From: Bradyrhizobium sp. RP6
GTDB taxonomy: Bacteria > Pseudomonadota > Alphaproteobacteria > Rhizobiales > Xanthobacteraceae
Direction of reading: 5' to 3'
NCBI RefSeq assembly: GCF_003837805.1
Contig: NZ_RQIT01000008.1
Span: forward strand, 1 to 64,000
Length of the DNA: 64,000 nucleotides
The notes beneath the pieces were generated by a model. It was not told the origin of the DNA and made no database searches. It worked only from the letters and a program-made list of their open reading frames with translations. Shown here one piece after another: positions 34,840-42,928 of this stretch (the first letter of the stretch is position 1; each line of letters opens with the position of its first letter). The translations under genes and the position numbers were made by a program.

Positions 34840-36810
34840 TCACGGGCTTGCGACCTGTTGCAGCGTGTTGAAGCGCGCCTTCTGCTCGCTGCTCAGTGTG
34901 GCATAGAACTCGTCCAGCGCAGGCTCGACCAGCTTGGCGGCGGTCAACATGGCCTCGAGCCGGTGCTGCATCGTCTCCAGCCGTCCGACCGGTGTCAGCG
35001 GCGCATCGTTCGGACAGGCCGCCTGCAGGCCCTCAACCCCCTTCGCCGTCGCTTCGCTCAGGCGATCGAGCGCCTCTTTCTGCTTACCTGCAGGGTGGAG
35101 CACAGCCTCGATCCTCTGGATCGGCAACTGCGTGAGCCCGGACTTCGGATCGGCGCAGCCTTCGCTACTCGCCTCCTGCTGCTGCGGCGATCGTTCGCCG
35201 ACATTGGGGCCAAGCGCGTTGAAGCTGGCCTGCTGTTCGTCATTGAGCGAGTTGTAGAAATTCTCCAGTGCCGGACGAACGATCTTGACGGCTTCCAGCG
35301 TCGCGCCGATGCGGTTCATCATCGCCCGCAAGCGGCCAGGAGGGGTCAGCGCATAAGTCTCCGTGCAGGAGTCCTTGAACACACCGGCAGCGTTGGCCGC
35401 CGCCGTCTTCAACTCGTCCAACAATGCGCGTTGCTCCGGCGTCGGCCGCACCGCCCGTGCGATATCGGCAAGCGGCCAGGCGGTCACGCCCTTGTCCGGC
35501 GTGGCACACAACTGCTGAAGCGTCTGCGGGCTCACGCTGGCACGCTGGCGCGCGCGGTAGCCGCCGCCGGCTTGCGGATAGTCATACGGGTTGATGCTGG
35601 CGTAGGCGGAATAGGTGCCGTCACCACCCCAGAACACGGTGTCGACGAAGTCGTCATAGGCGTACGCCCAATATCCGGGCTCGTAGCCATAGGACCAGAA
35701 CGTGTAGTTGAAGATGTCGGAATAGGCGTAAGGCCAGAAGACGGGCCCAAGCCACGCCACGAACACCGCGGGATGACGGTGACGCCAGGCCTGTCGGGGA
35801 GCCCAGCCGCTTTGGCGCGTGACGAGAGCCGCTTGGGTCTGCGAAGTGGACTGCTCGCGGAAGCGCGCCGCAAACCGTCCGCGCTCGGCGGCCTGCGCGG
35901 CGGCCGCAAGTGCCGGAGCGCGCTCCGCCGGAGCCTGCAATCCAAGCCGCTGCTGGCGCGCCAGATCAATTTGCTGCGCGCGCTGCTCACGGCCAAGCAA
36001 GCGGTTCTGCGCCTGGAGCAGTCGCTGCTGTGCGCGTTGCGCTTGCGCGCCTTCCGGCCTTTGCGACTGCAATTGCTGCACACGCTGCTGCAGGCGTTCG
36101 ATGCGAGCCTGGCGCTCCGTCGTCTGGCGCGACAGCATCTCGCGCTGCCGTTGCTCGACCTGCTGCGAGCGCTGTTGGACACGCTGCTCACGCTCTAGAA
36201 GACGGCTCTGCGACTGCAGCAACCGCTGCTGCTGTTGCTGGGCCCTTGCGCCTTTCGGCTTCTGCGATTGCAGTTGCTGCACGCGCTGCTGCAAGCGGTC
36301 GATGCGGTCCTGGCGTTCGGCGGATTGGCGCGAAAGCATCTCACGCGGCGGTCCCGAACGCTCGCTCAGGGCCGGGGGTGTACTTGGGCGCGAAGGGGCG
36401 GCGATATGCGGCGTCGGCCGCGGCGCCATGGCCGGACGTTGCGGCGCTGCCGGCGGGCGATGGAATTCGCGCCGGGGCGCTGCCACCTGCGGGGCGGCTC
36501 GGGGGGCACTGATATGTGGGGTCGGACGCGGTGGCGGTGAGGCGATGTGCGGCGCCGGACGTGGCGCCATCGCCGGTCGCTGCGGCATGGCTGGCGGCGC
36601 GGCGGGACGCGCCATGGCTGGCGGTGCTGCTGGACGAGCCATAGCCGGTGGTGCTGCCGGGCGGGCCATGGCCGGTGGTGCTGATGGCGGCGCTGCGGCT
36701 GGCCCTGGTGGTCCACCCCGTCCGTGTCCTGGTCCCTGGGCCGACACGCTCGTCGTCAGCATCGAGACGCCAACCAAAACAGCCGTCAGGCAAACGCCAT
36801 GCGGAAGCAT
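34840..36810 (-). CDS. Secreted repeat-rich LTXXQ (Spy/CpxP-like) protein
   Basis: A 656-residue exported protein. Order: signal peptide (MLPHGVCLTAVLVGVSMLTT, cleavage after SVSA), a Pro/Ala-rich region with a 9-residue repeat AAPPAMARP (~44-75), a duplicated 67-residue Gln/Arg-rich coiled coil (156-222 and 223-289, each starting REMLSRQ), a Tyr/Trp-rich segment (~345-415), then two LTXXQ-type domains (each ending in NSLNDEQQASFNAL or ATLSSEQKARFNTL, with paired Cys). Spy/CpxP proteins are periplasmic chaperones or stress sensors of ~160 residues, so this is a much enlarged member. The ATG at 36810 is set by GGGAG upstream. Function is unproven. Confidence 0.78.
   Translation of the reverse strand: MLPHGVCLTAVLVGVSMLTTSVSAQGPGHGRGGPPGPAAAPPSAPPAMARPAAPPAMARPAAPPAMARPAAPPAMPQRPAMAPRPAPHIASPPPRPTPHISAPRAAPQVAAPRREFHRPPAAPQRPAMAPRPTPHIAAPSRPSTPPALSERSGPPREMLSRQSAERQDRIDRLQQRVQQLQSQKPKGARAQQQQQRLLQSQSRLLEREQRVQQRSQQVEQRQREMLSRQTTERQARIERLQQRVQQLQSQRPEGAQAQRAQQRLLQAQNRLLGREQRAQQIDLARQQRLGLQAPAERAPALAAAAQAAERGRFAARFREQSTSQTQAALVTRQSGWAPRQAWRHRHPAVFVAWLGPVFWPYAYSDIFNYTFWSYGYEPGYWAYAYDDFVDTVFWGGDGTYSAYASINPYDYPQAGGGYRARQRASVSPQTLQQLCATPDKGVTAWPLADIARAVRPTPEQRALLDELKTAAANAAGVFKDSCTETYALTPPGRLRAMMNRIGATLEAVKIVRPALENFYNSLNDEQQASFNALGPNVGERSPQQQEASSEGCADPKSGLTQLPIQRIEAVLHPAGKQKEALDRLSEATAKGVEGLQAACPNDAPLTPVGRLETMQHRLEAMLTAAKLVEPALDEFYATLSSEQKARFNTLQQVASP
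35944..36345 (-). repeat. Tandem duplication of a 201-bp coiled-coil unit
   Basis: Two in-frame copies, 36145-36345 and 35944-36144, encode matching 67-residue units (REMLSRQ, RIDRLQQRVQQLQSQ / RIERLQQRVQQLQSQ, RLLQSQSRLL / RLLQAQNRLL). Divergence at synonymous and charged positions shows the duplication is not recent. Confidence 0.8.
36586..36681 (-). repeat. 27-bp tandem repeat coding Ala-Ala-Pro-Pro-Ala-Met-Ala-Arg-Pro
   Basis: About three and a half copies of a 27-bp unit within the proline-rich part of the LTXXQ protein gene; each unit encodes AAPPAMARP. Such a repeat can change copy number by slippage between strains. Confidence 0.8.
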
Positions 36811-36916
36811 GATCTTCGCTCCCAACTCGTAATTGCCCACGACTTTCAACGCACAGACCGTGGAATGGTTCGTCCCTGGCAGCGGCCGGCATTGCGATCT
36901 TCCGACGCAGGCAATC

Positions 36917-38131
36917 TCAAGAGAGATCCCGCGTCAGGGTGGTGGCGAACTGCTCCAGCGCCCAGTCGACCTGGTCGCTTGTGATCACCAGCGGCGGGGC
37001 GATGCGGATCGTTTGCTCATGGGTATCCTTGGCGAGGATGCCCTTGCCCTGAAGCGCCTCGCAGTAGCGGCGGGCGCGGCCGGCCTCGGGATGCAGCTCG
37101 ACGGCCAGCATCAAGCCGCGCCCGCGAACCTCGCGGATCGTATTGGCACGAATGTCCTGCAAGCCTTTCAGAAAGCGCGCGCCTTGCCTTGCCGCGTTCT
37201 CGATCATCTCTTCCTCGACCAGCACGCGCATGGCCGCGCGCGCCACAGCGCAGGCAAGCGGGTTGCCGCCGAAGGTCGAACCATGCTGCCCGGGTCGCAA
37301 AGTCCCGAGCACGTCGTTGTTCGAGAGCACGGCCGACACGGGATAAAAGCCGCCGGACAAGGCCTTGCCGAGCAGCGTCACGTCCGCCTCTATACCCTCG
37401 TGCTGTTCGGCGAGCAGCTTGCCGGTGCGGCCGAGCCCGGTCTGTATCTCGTCGAGCACCAGCATCACGTTGTTGGCGGTGCAAAGCTCGCGGACCTCAG
37501 TGAAATAGCCGGCTGGAGGAATGACGACGCCGGCCTCGCCCTGGATCGGCTCGACCAGAAAGGCGACCGTGTTTGGGGTGATTGCCTTCTCCAGCGCCGC
37601 GGCGTCGCCGAACGGAATGATCTTGAAGCCAGGCGCGAACGGCCCGAAATGTGTGCGTGTCTCGGGGTCGGTTGAAAAGCCGACGATGCCGAGCGTGCGT
37701 CCGTGGAAATTGTTGGCGCAGACGATGATCTCGGCCTGGCCGTCCGGCACACCCTTCACCTCATAGCCCCATTTGCGGACCGACTTGATCGCGCTTTCGA
37801 CCGCCTCCGCGCCGCTGTTCATCGGCAGCACCTTGTGGGAACCGGTGAGCGCTGCGATCTCCTCGTAGAACAAGGCGAGCTGGTCGTTGTGGAAGGCCCG
37901 CGAGGTGAGCGTCAGCCTGTGCGCCTGTTCGACCATCGCCGCCAGGATCTTGGGGTGGCAGTGGCCCTGGCTGACCGCCGAATAGGCCGAGAGGCAATCG
38001 AGATACCGGTTGCCTTCGGTATCCCAGACCCAGACACCTTCGCCGCGCGACAGGACGACCCCGATCGGCTCGTAATTATGGGCTCCGAACCGTGCTTCCG
38101 TGGTGATGAAATCAATGACCGACGAGCTCAT
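36917..38131 (-). CDS. rocD: Ornithine aminotransferase
   Basis: PLP-dependent class III aminotransferase of 404 residues, converting ornithine and 2-oxoglutarate to glutamate semialdehyde and glutamate. Family features are [28 protein letters not shown] (phosphate cup), the aromatic [14 protein letters not shown], the PLP Asp in [13 protein letters not shown] (D227) and the Schiff-base Lys in LLGKALSGG (K256), then [13 protein letters not shown]. These are ornithine-specific rather than acetylornithine-type. The ATG at 38131 gives the usual N-terminus ([13 protein letters not shown]). It stands alone; the regulator is not apparent nearby. Confidence 0.93.
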   Translation of the reverse strand: MSSSVIDFITTEARFGAHNYEPIGVVLSRGEGVWVWDTEGNRYLDCLSAYSAVSQGHCHPKILAAMVEQAHRLTLTSRAFHNDQLALFYEEIAALTGSHKVLPMNSGAEAVESAIKSVRKWGYEVKGVPDGQAEIIVCANNFHGRTLGIVGFSTDPETRTHFGPFAPGFKIIPFGDAAALEKAITPNTVAFLVEPIQGEAGVVIPPAGYFTEVRELCTANNVMLVLDEIQTGLGRTGKLLAEQHEGIEADVTLLGKALSGGFYPVSAVLSNNDVLGTLRPGQHGSTFGGNPLACAVARAAMRVLVEEEMIENAARQGARFLKGLQDIRANTIREVRGRGLMLAVELHPEAGRARRYCEALQGKGILAKDTHEQTIRIAPPLVITSDQVDWALEQFATTLTRDLS

Positions 38132-38358
38132 CTGTCGTCACTCCATTGCTGCGCACGGGGTCCTCAACTGACTGCACCGGCGGTCTTCAGCTTGATTTGG
38201 GTATCCGCCGGCCTCCTTGGAAGCCTTCATGCGCCGATGGCGTGGCGCAGCCCGATTTGCCTGAAACGTCCGATAGTTCTGCGGATCCGCAGGGTATCGT
38301 TCATCGACCCCGCCCCTACTGTGCATGGGGTTGTTTTCGTCTTTTTGTTTTGGAGGCC

Positions 38359-39591
38359 TCAGCGGATCGTGCAGGGCACGCTCAAAAACCCGCGGAACCG
38401 GACCCGTCCACCCCGCACCGGCTGCCCGCTCACGGCATAGTTCGGGAAGCGCGCCAGGAAGCGCGAGATCGCGATGGCGCCTTCCAGCCGAGCCAGCGCC
38501 ATGCCGGCGCATTGATGCGCGCCGGTGGCGAAGGCGAGGTGCCGGTTTGGCGTGCGTGCGATATCAAAACGCTCAGGGTCGGGAAACTGCGCGGGATCGC
38601 GGTTGGCAGCCCCGATGCACAGCGTCACCGACGTGCCGGCATCGAGCATGACGCCGCCGAGCTCGACCTTCTCGGTGGTCATGCGGTTGCCGAGCTGGTT
38701 CGAGCTCTCGTAGCGCAGCATCTCTTCGACAGCGGTCTTGATCATGTCGGGGTTGCCGATCAGGCGTTGCTTCTGATCCGGATTGCGGTCGAGCGCGACG
38801 AGGCCGTTGCCGATCAGGTTGGTGGTGGTCTCGTGCCCGGCGTTGAGCAGGAAGATGCAATTATGCAGCAGCTCCTTCTCGGACAGCCGCTCGCCGTTCT
38901 CCTCGCTGTTACCTTCTCCCTGGATCAGCCGCGTCAGCACGTCGCGCTCGGGATTGCCTGGCTTGGCGCGCCGCCGTGCCACCAGAGTTTCGAGATAGGC
39001 GAGGAAGTCCGTCACCGCCTTGTTGCCGCGCGCTGCGCCTTCGGGTGACACCACGGGTTCGAGGGCGCCCAGGATCGCCAGCGACCAGTCACGCAGCGGT
39101 GTGCGCTCGTCATGAGGCACGTCGAGCAGATTGCCGATCACCTCGATGGGAATTGAAGCAGCGAAATCCTCGATCAGCTCGCAAACGCCCTTGGCTTCGA
39201 TAGCGTCGAGCAGGCCGTCCACCAGCTTGATGAGATCGCCCTCCATGCTTGCGATCGCGCGCGGCGACAGCGCGCCCATGATCAGGCGGCGCACGCGAGT
39301 GTGTGAGGGAGGGTCGTTGAAGACGAGACTGGTGGTGTGGTGCTCGTAGAGCGGGGTGTCGCCGTATTTCGGCGCGAACTCGCGTTTCTTGTCCGAGCTG
39401 AACGATTTGGTGTTCTTGTAGGTGGTGACGAGATCGTCGTAGCGGGTCAGGAACACGGTGCCGTTCGGCAGGCGCTTGACCGGCTCGTTTTCCCGCAGTG
39501 CACGATAGGTGGGGTAGGGGTTTTCGTAGAACTCCGGCGTCAGCTTCTCGAGGTCGAAGCTGGCGGCCAGCGCCTTCGCATCTGCGTTCAT
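38359..39591 (-). CDS. Cytochrome P450
   Basis: Soluble bacterial P450 of 410 residues. The I-helix oxygen-activation motif is AGHETT (251-256), the ExxR of the K-helix is E290-R293 in EEMLR, and the haem-ligand Cys is C361 in FATGAHQCAG. The second position of the haem loop is Ala where Gly or Ser is usual. It hydroxylates an unknown small molecule and needs a ferredoxin and reductase; a reductase gene lies far away at 16447-17667 and no ferredoxin is seen. It is divergent from a split ThDP decarboxylase gene pair (105 bp apart), which may act on a related compound. Confidence 0.92.
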   Translation of the reverse strand: MNADAKALAASFDLEKLTPEFYENPYPTYRALRENEPVKRLPNGTVFLTRYDDLVTTYKNTKSFSSDKKREFAPKYGDTPLYEHHTTSLVFNDPPSHTRVRRLIMGALSPRAIASMEGDLIKLVDGLLDAIEAKGVCELIEDFAASIPIEVIGNLLDVPHDERTPLRDWSLAILGALEPVVSPEGAARGNKAVTDFLAYLETLVARRRAKPGNPERDVLTRLIQGEGNSEENGERLSEKELLHNCIFLLNAGHETTTNLIGNGLVALDRNPDQKQRLIGNPDMIKTAVEEMLRYESSNQLGNRMTTEKVELGGVMLDAGTSVTLCIGAANRDPAQFPDPERFDIARTPNRHLAFATGAHQCAGMALARLEGAIAISRFLARFPNYAVSGQPVRGGRVRFRGFLSVPCTIR

Positions 39592-39696
39592 CCCGTTATA
39601 CTCGCCGGTTAAAGCCGATATGCCGTTTTTGTTGTTCTGGTTGGCGCGTGCATGCGTCTACAGTCTTTGCACCTTGCTAGCCGACCGGACAGGAAA

Positions 39697-40239
39697 ATGC
39701 ACGCACGCCCTGACGCTGCCGACATGACGCCGAGTTGGCCTGACGACATTTTCGCGACATTGCAACGCTTCGACGTCCGGCAGGTGCCGTACGTGCCCGA
39801 CGCCGGTCATTCCAAGCTGATCCAGCGCGTCCTGGACTCCTCCACGATGCGCGGCATTCCCTTGACGACGGAAGAGGAGGGCGTGGCGCTGCTCGCCGGC
39901 GCCTGGGCCGGCGGACAGCGCGGCGTGCTGCTGATGCAGTCGAGCGGCGTCGGCAATTGCATCAACATGCTGTCGCTGATCCCGATCCTGCGCTTTCCCT
40001 TCCTCACGCTCGTGACCATGCGCGGCGAGTGGGGCGAGTTCAATCCGTGGCAGGTGCCGATGGGATCGACCACGCAGGGCGTGTTCGAGCTCTCCGGCGT
40101 GAAGGTGCTGCGCGCCTCGAACGCGGCCGAGGTGCCCGCCGTGCTCGAAGCCGCCGCGGCGCAGGCCTACAACGCGCTCACCCCGACCGCCGTCCTTCTG
40201 TCGCAGCGCCTGATCGGCGCCAAGGTTTTCACCAAATGA
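39697..40239 (+). CDS. ThDP-dependent decarboxylase, alpha (Pyr-domain) subunit
   Basis: A 180-residue protein matching the N-terminal half of phosphonopyruvate/sulfopyruvate decarboxylases (ComD type): VPYVPDAGHSKLIQRVL, then LTTEEEGVALLAGAWAGGQRG with the Glu expected to activate ThDP, and LMQSSGVGNCINML. It pairs with the next gene, whose product has the pyrophosphate-binding half; the two overlap by 4 bp (ATGA). Start at 39697 after AGGA; an ATG at 39724 is an alternative. The likely reaction is non-oxidative decarboxylation of a 3-substituted pyruvate or related oxo acid. Confidence 0.82.
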   Translation: MHARPDAADMTPSWPDDIFATLQRFDVRQVPYVPDAGHSKLIQRVLDSSTMRGIPLTTEEEGVALLAGAWAGGQRGVLLMQSSGVGNCINMLSLIPILRFPFLTLVTMRGEWGEFNPWQVPMGSTTQGVFELSGVKVLRASNAAEVPAVLEAAAAQAYNALTPTAVLLSQRLIGAKVFTK

Positions 40240-40826
40240 GCAAGGCCAATCTCCTCGACCGCCGCCAGGTGGTGTCCACCCTGCTCGCGGACCGCAAGGG
40301 CGTCGTCGCGATCGGCGGCCTCGGTGCCTCCACCAACGACATCTGCGCGGCCGGCGACCACGCCCGTAATTTCTACCTGTGGGGTGGCATGGGTGGCGCC
40401 GCGATGATCGGGCTCGGCCTCGCGCTGGCGCAGCCGAAGCTGCCGGTGCTGGTCATCACCGGCGACGGCGAGATGCTGATGGGCATGGGCAGCCTCGCCA
40501 CCATCGGCCTGCAGAAGCCGCCCAACTTGTCGGTCGTAGTGCTCGACAACGAGGCCTATGGCGAGACCGGTGGGCAGACCAGCCACACCTCGGCCGCCGC
40601 CGATCTTGTCGGCGTCGCCAAGGCATGCGGCATTGCGGACAGCCGTGCCGTCACGACCATGGCCGAGGTCGAGGCCTTCGCCAAAGCCGTTCACGACGTC
40701 TCGGCCGGGCCGCGCTTTGCCAATGTGAAGATCGACAGCGCCAGCCTGGAGCGGATCCTGCCAAGCCGGGACGGGACCTACATCGTTAACCGGATCCGCG
40801 GCGACCTCGGCTTCCAGCCGATCTAG
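40236..40826 (+). CDS. ThDP-dependent decarboxylase, beta (PP-domain) subunit
   Basis: A 196-residue protein matching the C-terminal half of phosphonopyruvate/sulfopyruvate decarboxylases (ComE type). The ThDP pyrophosphate motif starts ITGDGEMLMGMGSLATIG and ends at the metal-ligand Asn in VVLDNEAYGETGGQ; the ThDP-loop YLWGGMGGAAMIGLGLALA precedes it. Together with the alpha subunit it should form an (alpha-beta) enzyme with the active site at the subunit interface. Start ATG overlaps the alpha stop. No phosphonate or coenzyme M genes are adjacent, so the substrate remains open. Confidence 0.84.
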   Translation: MSKANLLDRRQVVSTLLADRKGVVAIGGLGASTNDICAAGDHARNFYLWGGMGGAAMIGLGLALAQPKLPVLVITGDGEMLMGMGSLATIGLQKPPNLSVVVLDNEAYGETGGQTSHTSAAADLVGVAKACGIADSRAVTTMAEVEAFAKAVHDVSAGPRFANVKIDSASLERILPSRDGTYIVNRIRGDLGFQPI

Positions 40827-40940
40827 CCCGGCGCTGCTCCTCAACAGGGTGCCTTGCACGGAGGCCGTGTGGCGGGCGAATTTCCCCTGAATTCGCAGCG
40901 CATTCAGGTTGCGATGCAACATAGTGCTTGACTTCTGCGT

Positions 40941-40960
40941 GGGTGAGTGCTTACTCACCC
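40941..40960. promoter_or_regulatory. Probable TetR operator upstream of the efflux operon
   Basis: GGGTGAGTGCTTACTCACCC: 8-bp inverted arms with a 4-nt centre, ending 3 bp before the ATG of the TetR gene. A TTGACT hexamer at 40928-40933 is a candidate -35 element, so the palindrome would cover the -10 region. This is a typical position for autorepression of a regulator-pump operon. Confidence 0.75.
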
Positions 40961-40963
40961 GGC

Positions 40964-41665
40964 ATGAGCTCATTGCGTATGACAAGCGACCTGAGGCGTC
41001 AATTGATCCTCGGTGCCGCAAAGCGCTGCTTTGCCCGACATGGCTATACCGGCACCACGACGAAGAGCGTGGCGGCCGCTGCGGCCATTTCCGAGGCGCT
41101 GCTGTTCAAGCATTTCCCGTCCAAGGCGGCGCTGTATGCCGAGATCCTCAGCGACGAATGCGAGGCGGACCCGGCCCTGATGGAGCTGCTCGAACGGGAG
41201 CCGTCGACCGCCACGCTGGTCGAAGTGATCCGCGGCATGGTTCAGCATTTCCTCGCGATCGCGGACGGGCCCGACCAGGAAGAGGCGCAGCGCCTGCGGC
41301 TGATGGCCACGAGCCATCTGGATGATGGCGAATTCGCGCGCTTGCTGTATGCCAAGATCGAGACGCTGATCGGGGCTGTCTTCGTCACCTCGCTCGAGCG
41401 CGCGATTGCGAGCGGTGACGCGCGGCCGTGCGTTGGCGAACCGCTCAATCTGTTCTGGTTCGCGCATCATTCGGTGATGACCGCGGCGCTGACCAGGCTG
41501 CCGGCCACGCCTTGTCTCGCTTACGGCAAGGCGAACGACCTGCAGCGGCAGCTCTGTGAGTTTCTCCTGAGGGGTATCGGACTTAACGACGCCGCAATTG
41601 CTTCGCATCTGGGCCGCGATCAGGCCGCAGATGCCGGCAAGGCGGCGATTGCAGAAAGTGCATGA
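40964..41665 (+). CDS. TetR family regulator of the RND efflux operon
   Basis: A 233-residue TetR-type repressor: helix-turn-helix in the first 55 residues (LILGAAKRCFARHGYTGTTT, then SVAAAAAISEALLFKHFPSK) and a ligand domain (~60-215). It is the first gene of an operon with the membrane fusion protein (gap of one base) and RND pump, and a 20-bp palindrome immediately precedes it. It probably represses the operon until a toxic compound binds. The ATG at 40964 is the first one after the operator; the frame extends upstream through the operator itself, which argues against an earlier start. Confidence 0.92.
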   Translation: MSSLRMTSDLRRQLILGAAKRCFARHGYTGTTTKSVAAAAAISEALLFKHFPSKAALYAEILSDECEADPALMELLEREPSTATLVEVIRGMVQHFLAIADGPDQEEAQRLRLMATSHLDDGEFARLLYAKIETLIGAVFVTSLERAIASGDARPCVGEPLNLFWFAHHSVMTAALTRLPATPCLAYGKANDLQRQLCEFLLRGIGLNDAAIASHLGRDQAADAGKAAIAESA

Positions 41666-41666
41666 C

Positions 41667-42860
41667 ATGAACATCGTAGCCGAACACAAGATTTCGGGGC
41701 AACCGATCGACAACAAGGCTCCCAAGCGTCCGGTCCGGCCAGTGCTCTGGTTCATCATCGTCGGCGCGCTTCTGGCTGCGCTCGTCGGTGGCCTCGTCTG
41801 GTTCAATTATTTCCGCGGCCAGATGATCCAGCAGTTCTTCGCCAACAACAAGCCGCCGCCGACGGCCGTCAGCGCGGCCGAGGCGAAGTCCGAGGTGGTG
41901 CCGAACCTGCTCACCGCGGTCGGCAGCCTTGTCGCCGTGCATCAGGTCGACGTCAGCGCCGACGTCAACGGCCGCGTCACCGAGATCAAGTTCGAGCCGG
42001 GTACGCGTGTCGAGGCCGGCACGCCGCTGGTGCAGCTGTTCGACGCGCCGGAGCAGGGCGACCTCGCCAACTACAAGGCGCAGGCGACCGTCGCGCAGCT
42101 GTCGCTCGATCGCGCCAAGCAGCTGGCCTCGCGCCAGTTCGGACCGCAGGCGACCGTCGATACCGCGCAGGCCGCCTACGACCAGGCGCAGGCCGGCATC
42201 GCCAAGACCGAAGCGTTGATCTCGCAGAAGCTGGTGCGTGCGCCGTTCTCCGGCGATCTCGGCATGCGCAAGGTCGAGGTCGGCCAATATCTGACGGCGG
42301 GTACGGCGATCGTGTCGTTGACCGATCTGTCGGAGTTGTGGGCCAACTTCACGGTGACGGAAAAGGACTCCGGCCACCTCAAGGTCGGCCAGGCCGTTCG
42401 GCTCAAGGTCGACGCCTATCCGGGCCGCACCTTCGAGGGCAAGATCACCACGATCGAGCCGCAAATCGCGGCCGACACCCGCAACATTCGCGTGCAGGCG
42501 ACGATCGCCAATCCGGAGAAGATCCTCAAGCCCGGCATGTTCGTGACCACCACGGTGGTGCTGCCGGACAAGCCGGCCGTGATCACCGTGCCCGAGACGG
42601 CGGTCGACTACACCCTGTACGGCGACTCGGTCTTCGTGATCGCCGAGAAAAAGGAAGCGGACGGCAAGTCCAGCCTCTCGGCGGTGCGCACCTTCGTGCA
42701 GACCGGCAACCGGGTCGACGGTCGCGTCGAAATCGTCAAGGGCCTGAAGGCGGGCGACAAGGTCGTTGCCGTCGGCCAACTCAAGCTGCAATCGGGCGCG
42801 CCGGTATCGATCTCGACCGACCCGGCTCCGCCGATCCCGGCGCAGCCGCCGCGCTACTGA
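41667..42860 (+). CDS. RND efflux membrane fusion protein (periplasmic adaptor)
   Basis: A 397-residue HlyD/AcrA-type adaptor. It is anchored by an N-terminal membrane helix (VLWFIIVGALLAALVGGLVWF, ~30-50) rather than a lipobox. Lipoyl halves (VDVSADVNGRVTEIKFEPGT and RAPFSGDLGMRKVEVGQYL) flank a short alpha-hairpin (~125-165), followed by beta-barrel and membrane-proximal domains (ITVPETAVDYTLYGDSVFV). It connects the pump below to an outer-membrane channel, whose gene is not present here. It starts one base after the TetR stop, so translation is probably coupled. Confidence 0.92.
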   Translation: MNIVAEHKISGQPIDNKAPKRPVRPVLWFIIVGALLAALVGGLVWFNYFRGQMIQQFFANNKPPPTAVSAAEAKSEVVPNLLTAVGSLVAVHQVDVSADVNGRVTEIKFEPGTRVEAGTPLVQLFDAPEQGDLANYKAQATVAQLSLDRAKQLASRQFGPQATVDTAQAAYDQAQAGIAKTEALISQKLVRAPFSGDLGMRKVEVGQYLTAGTAIVSLTDLSELWANFTVTEKDSGHLKVGQAVRLKVDAYPGRTFEGKITTIEPQIAADTRNIRVQATIANPEKILKPGMFVTTTVVLPDKPAVITVPETAVDYTLYGDSVFVIAEKKEADGKSSLSAVRTFVQTGNRVDGRVEIVKGLKAGDKVVAVGQLKLQSGAPVSISTDPAPPIPAQPPRY

Positions 42861-42928
42861 CAACATCCTCGCGTGATCCGGCTCGGCCGGATCACGTCTC
42901 TTGAGATAAAGAAATCGAGATCGCCGCG

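Noticed and set aside
36586..36681. Regular short repeats that could suggest a CRISPR array
   Set aside because: The 27-bp units are directly adjacent without spacers, are in frame, and encode a proline-rich protein repeat.
35819..36832. Plus-strand Cys/Arg-rich frame opposite the LTXXQ protein gene
   Set aside because: The translation is a repetitive CCxxx/RSxR pattern generated by the antisense of Gln/Arg coiled-coil codons; no ribosome binding site or domain is present.
16435..39591. Ferredoxin reductase (16447-17667) and P450 (38359-39591) as one system
   Set aside because: They are 21 kb apart, in different transcription units, and no ferredoxin gene is near either. A functional link is possible but not supported by position.
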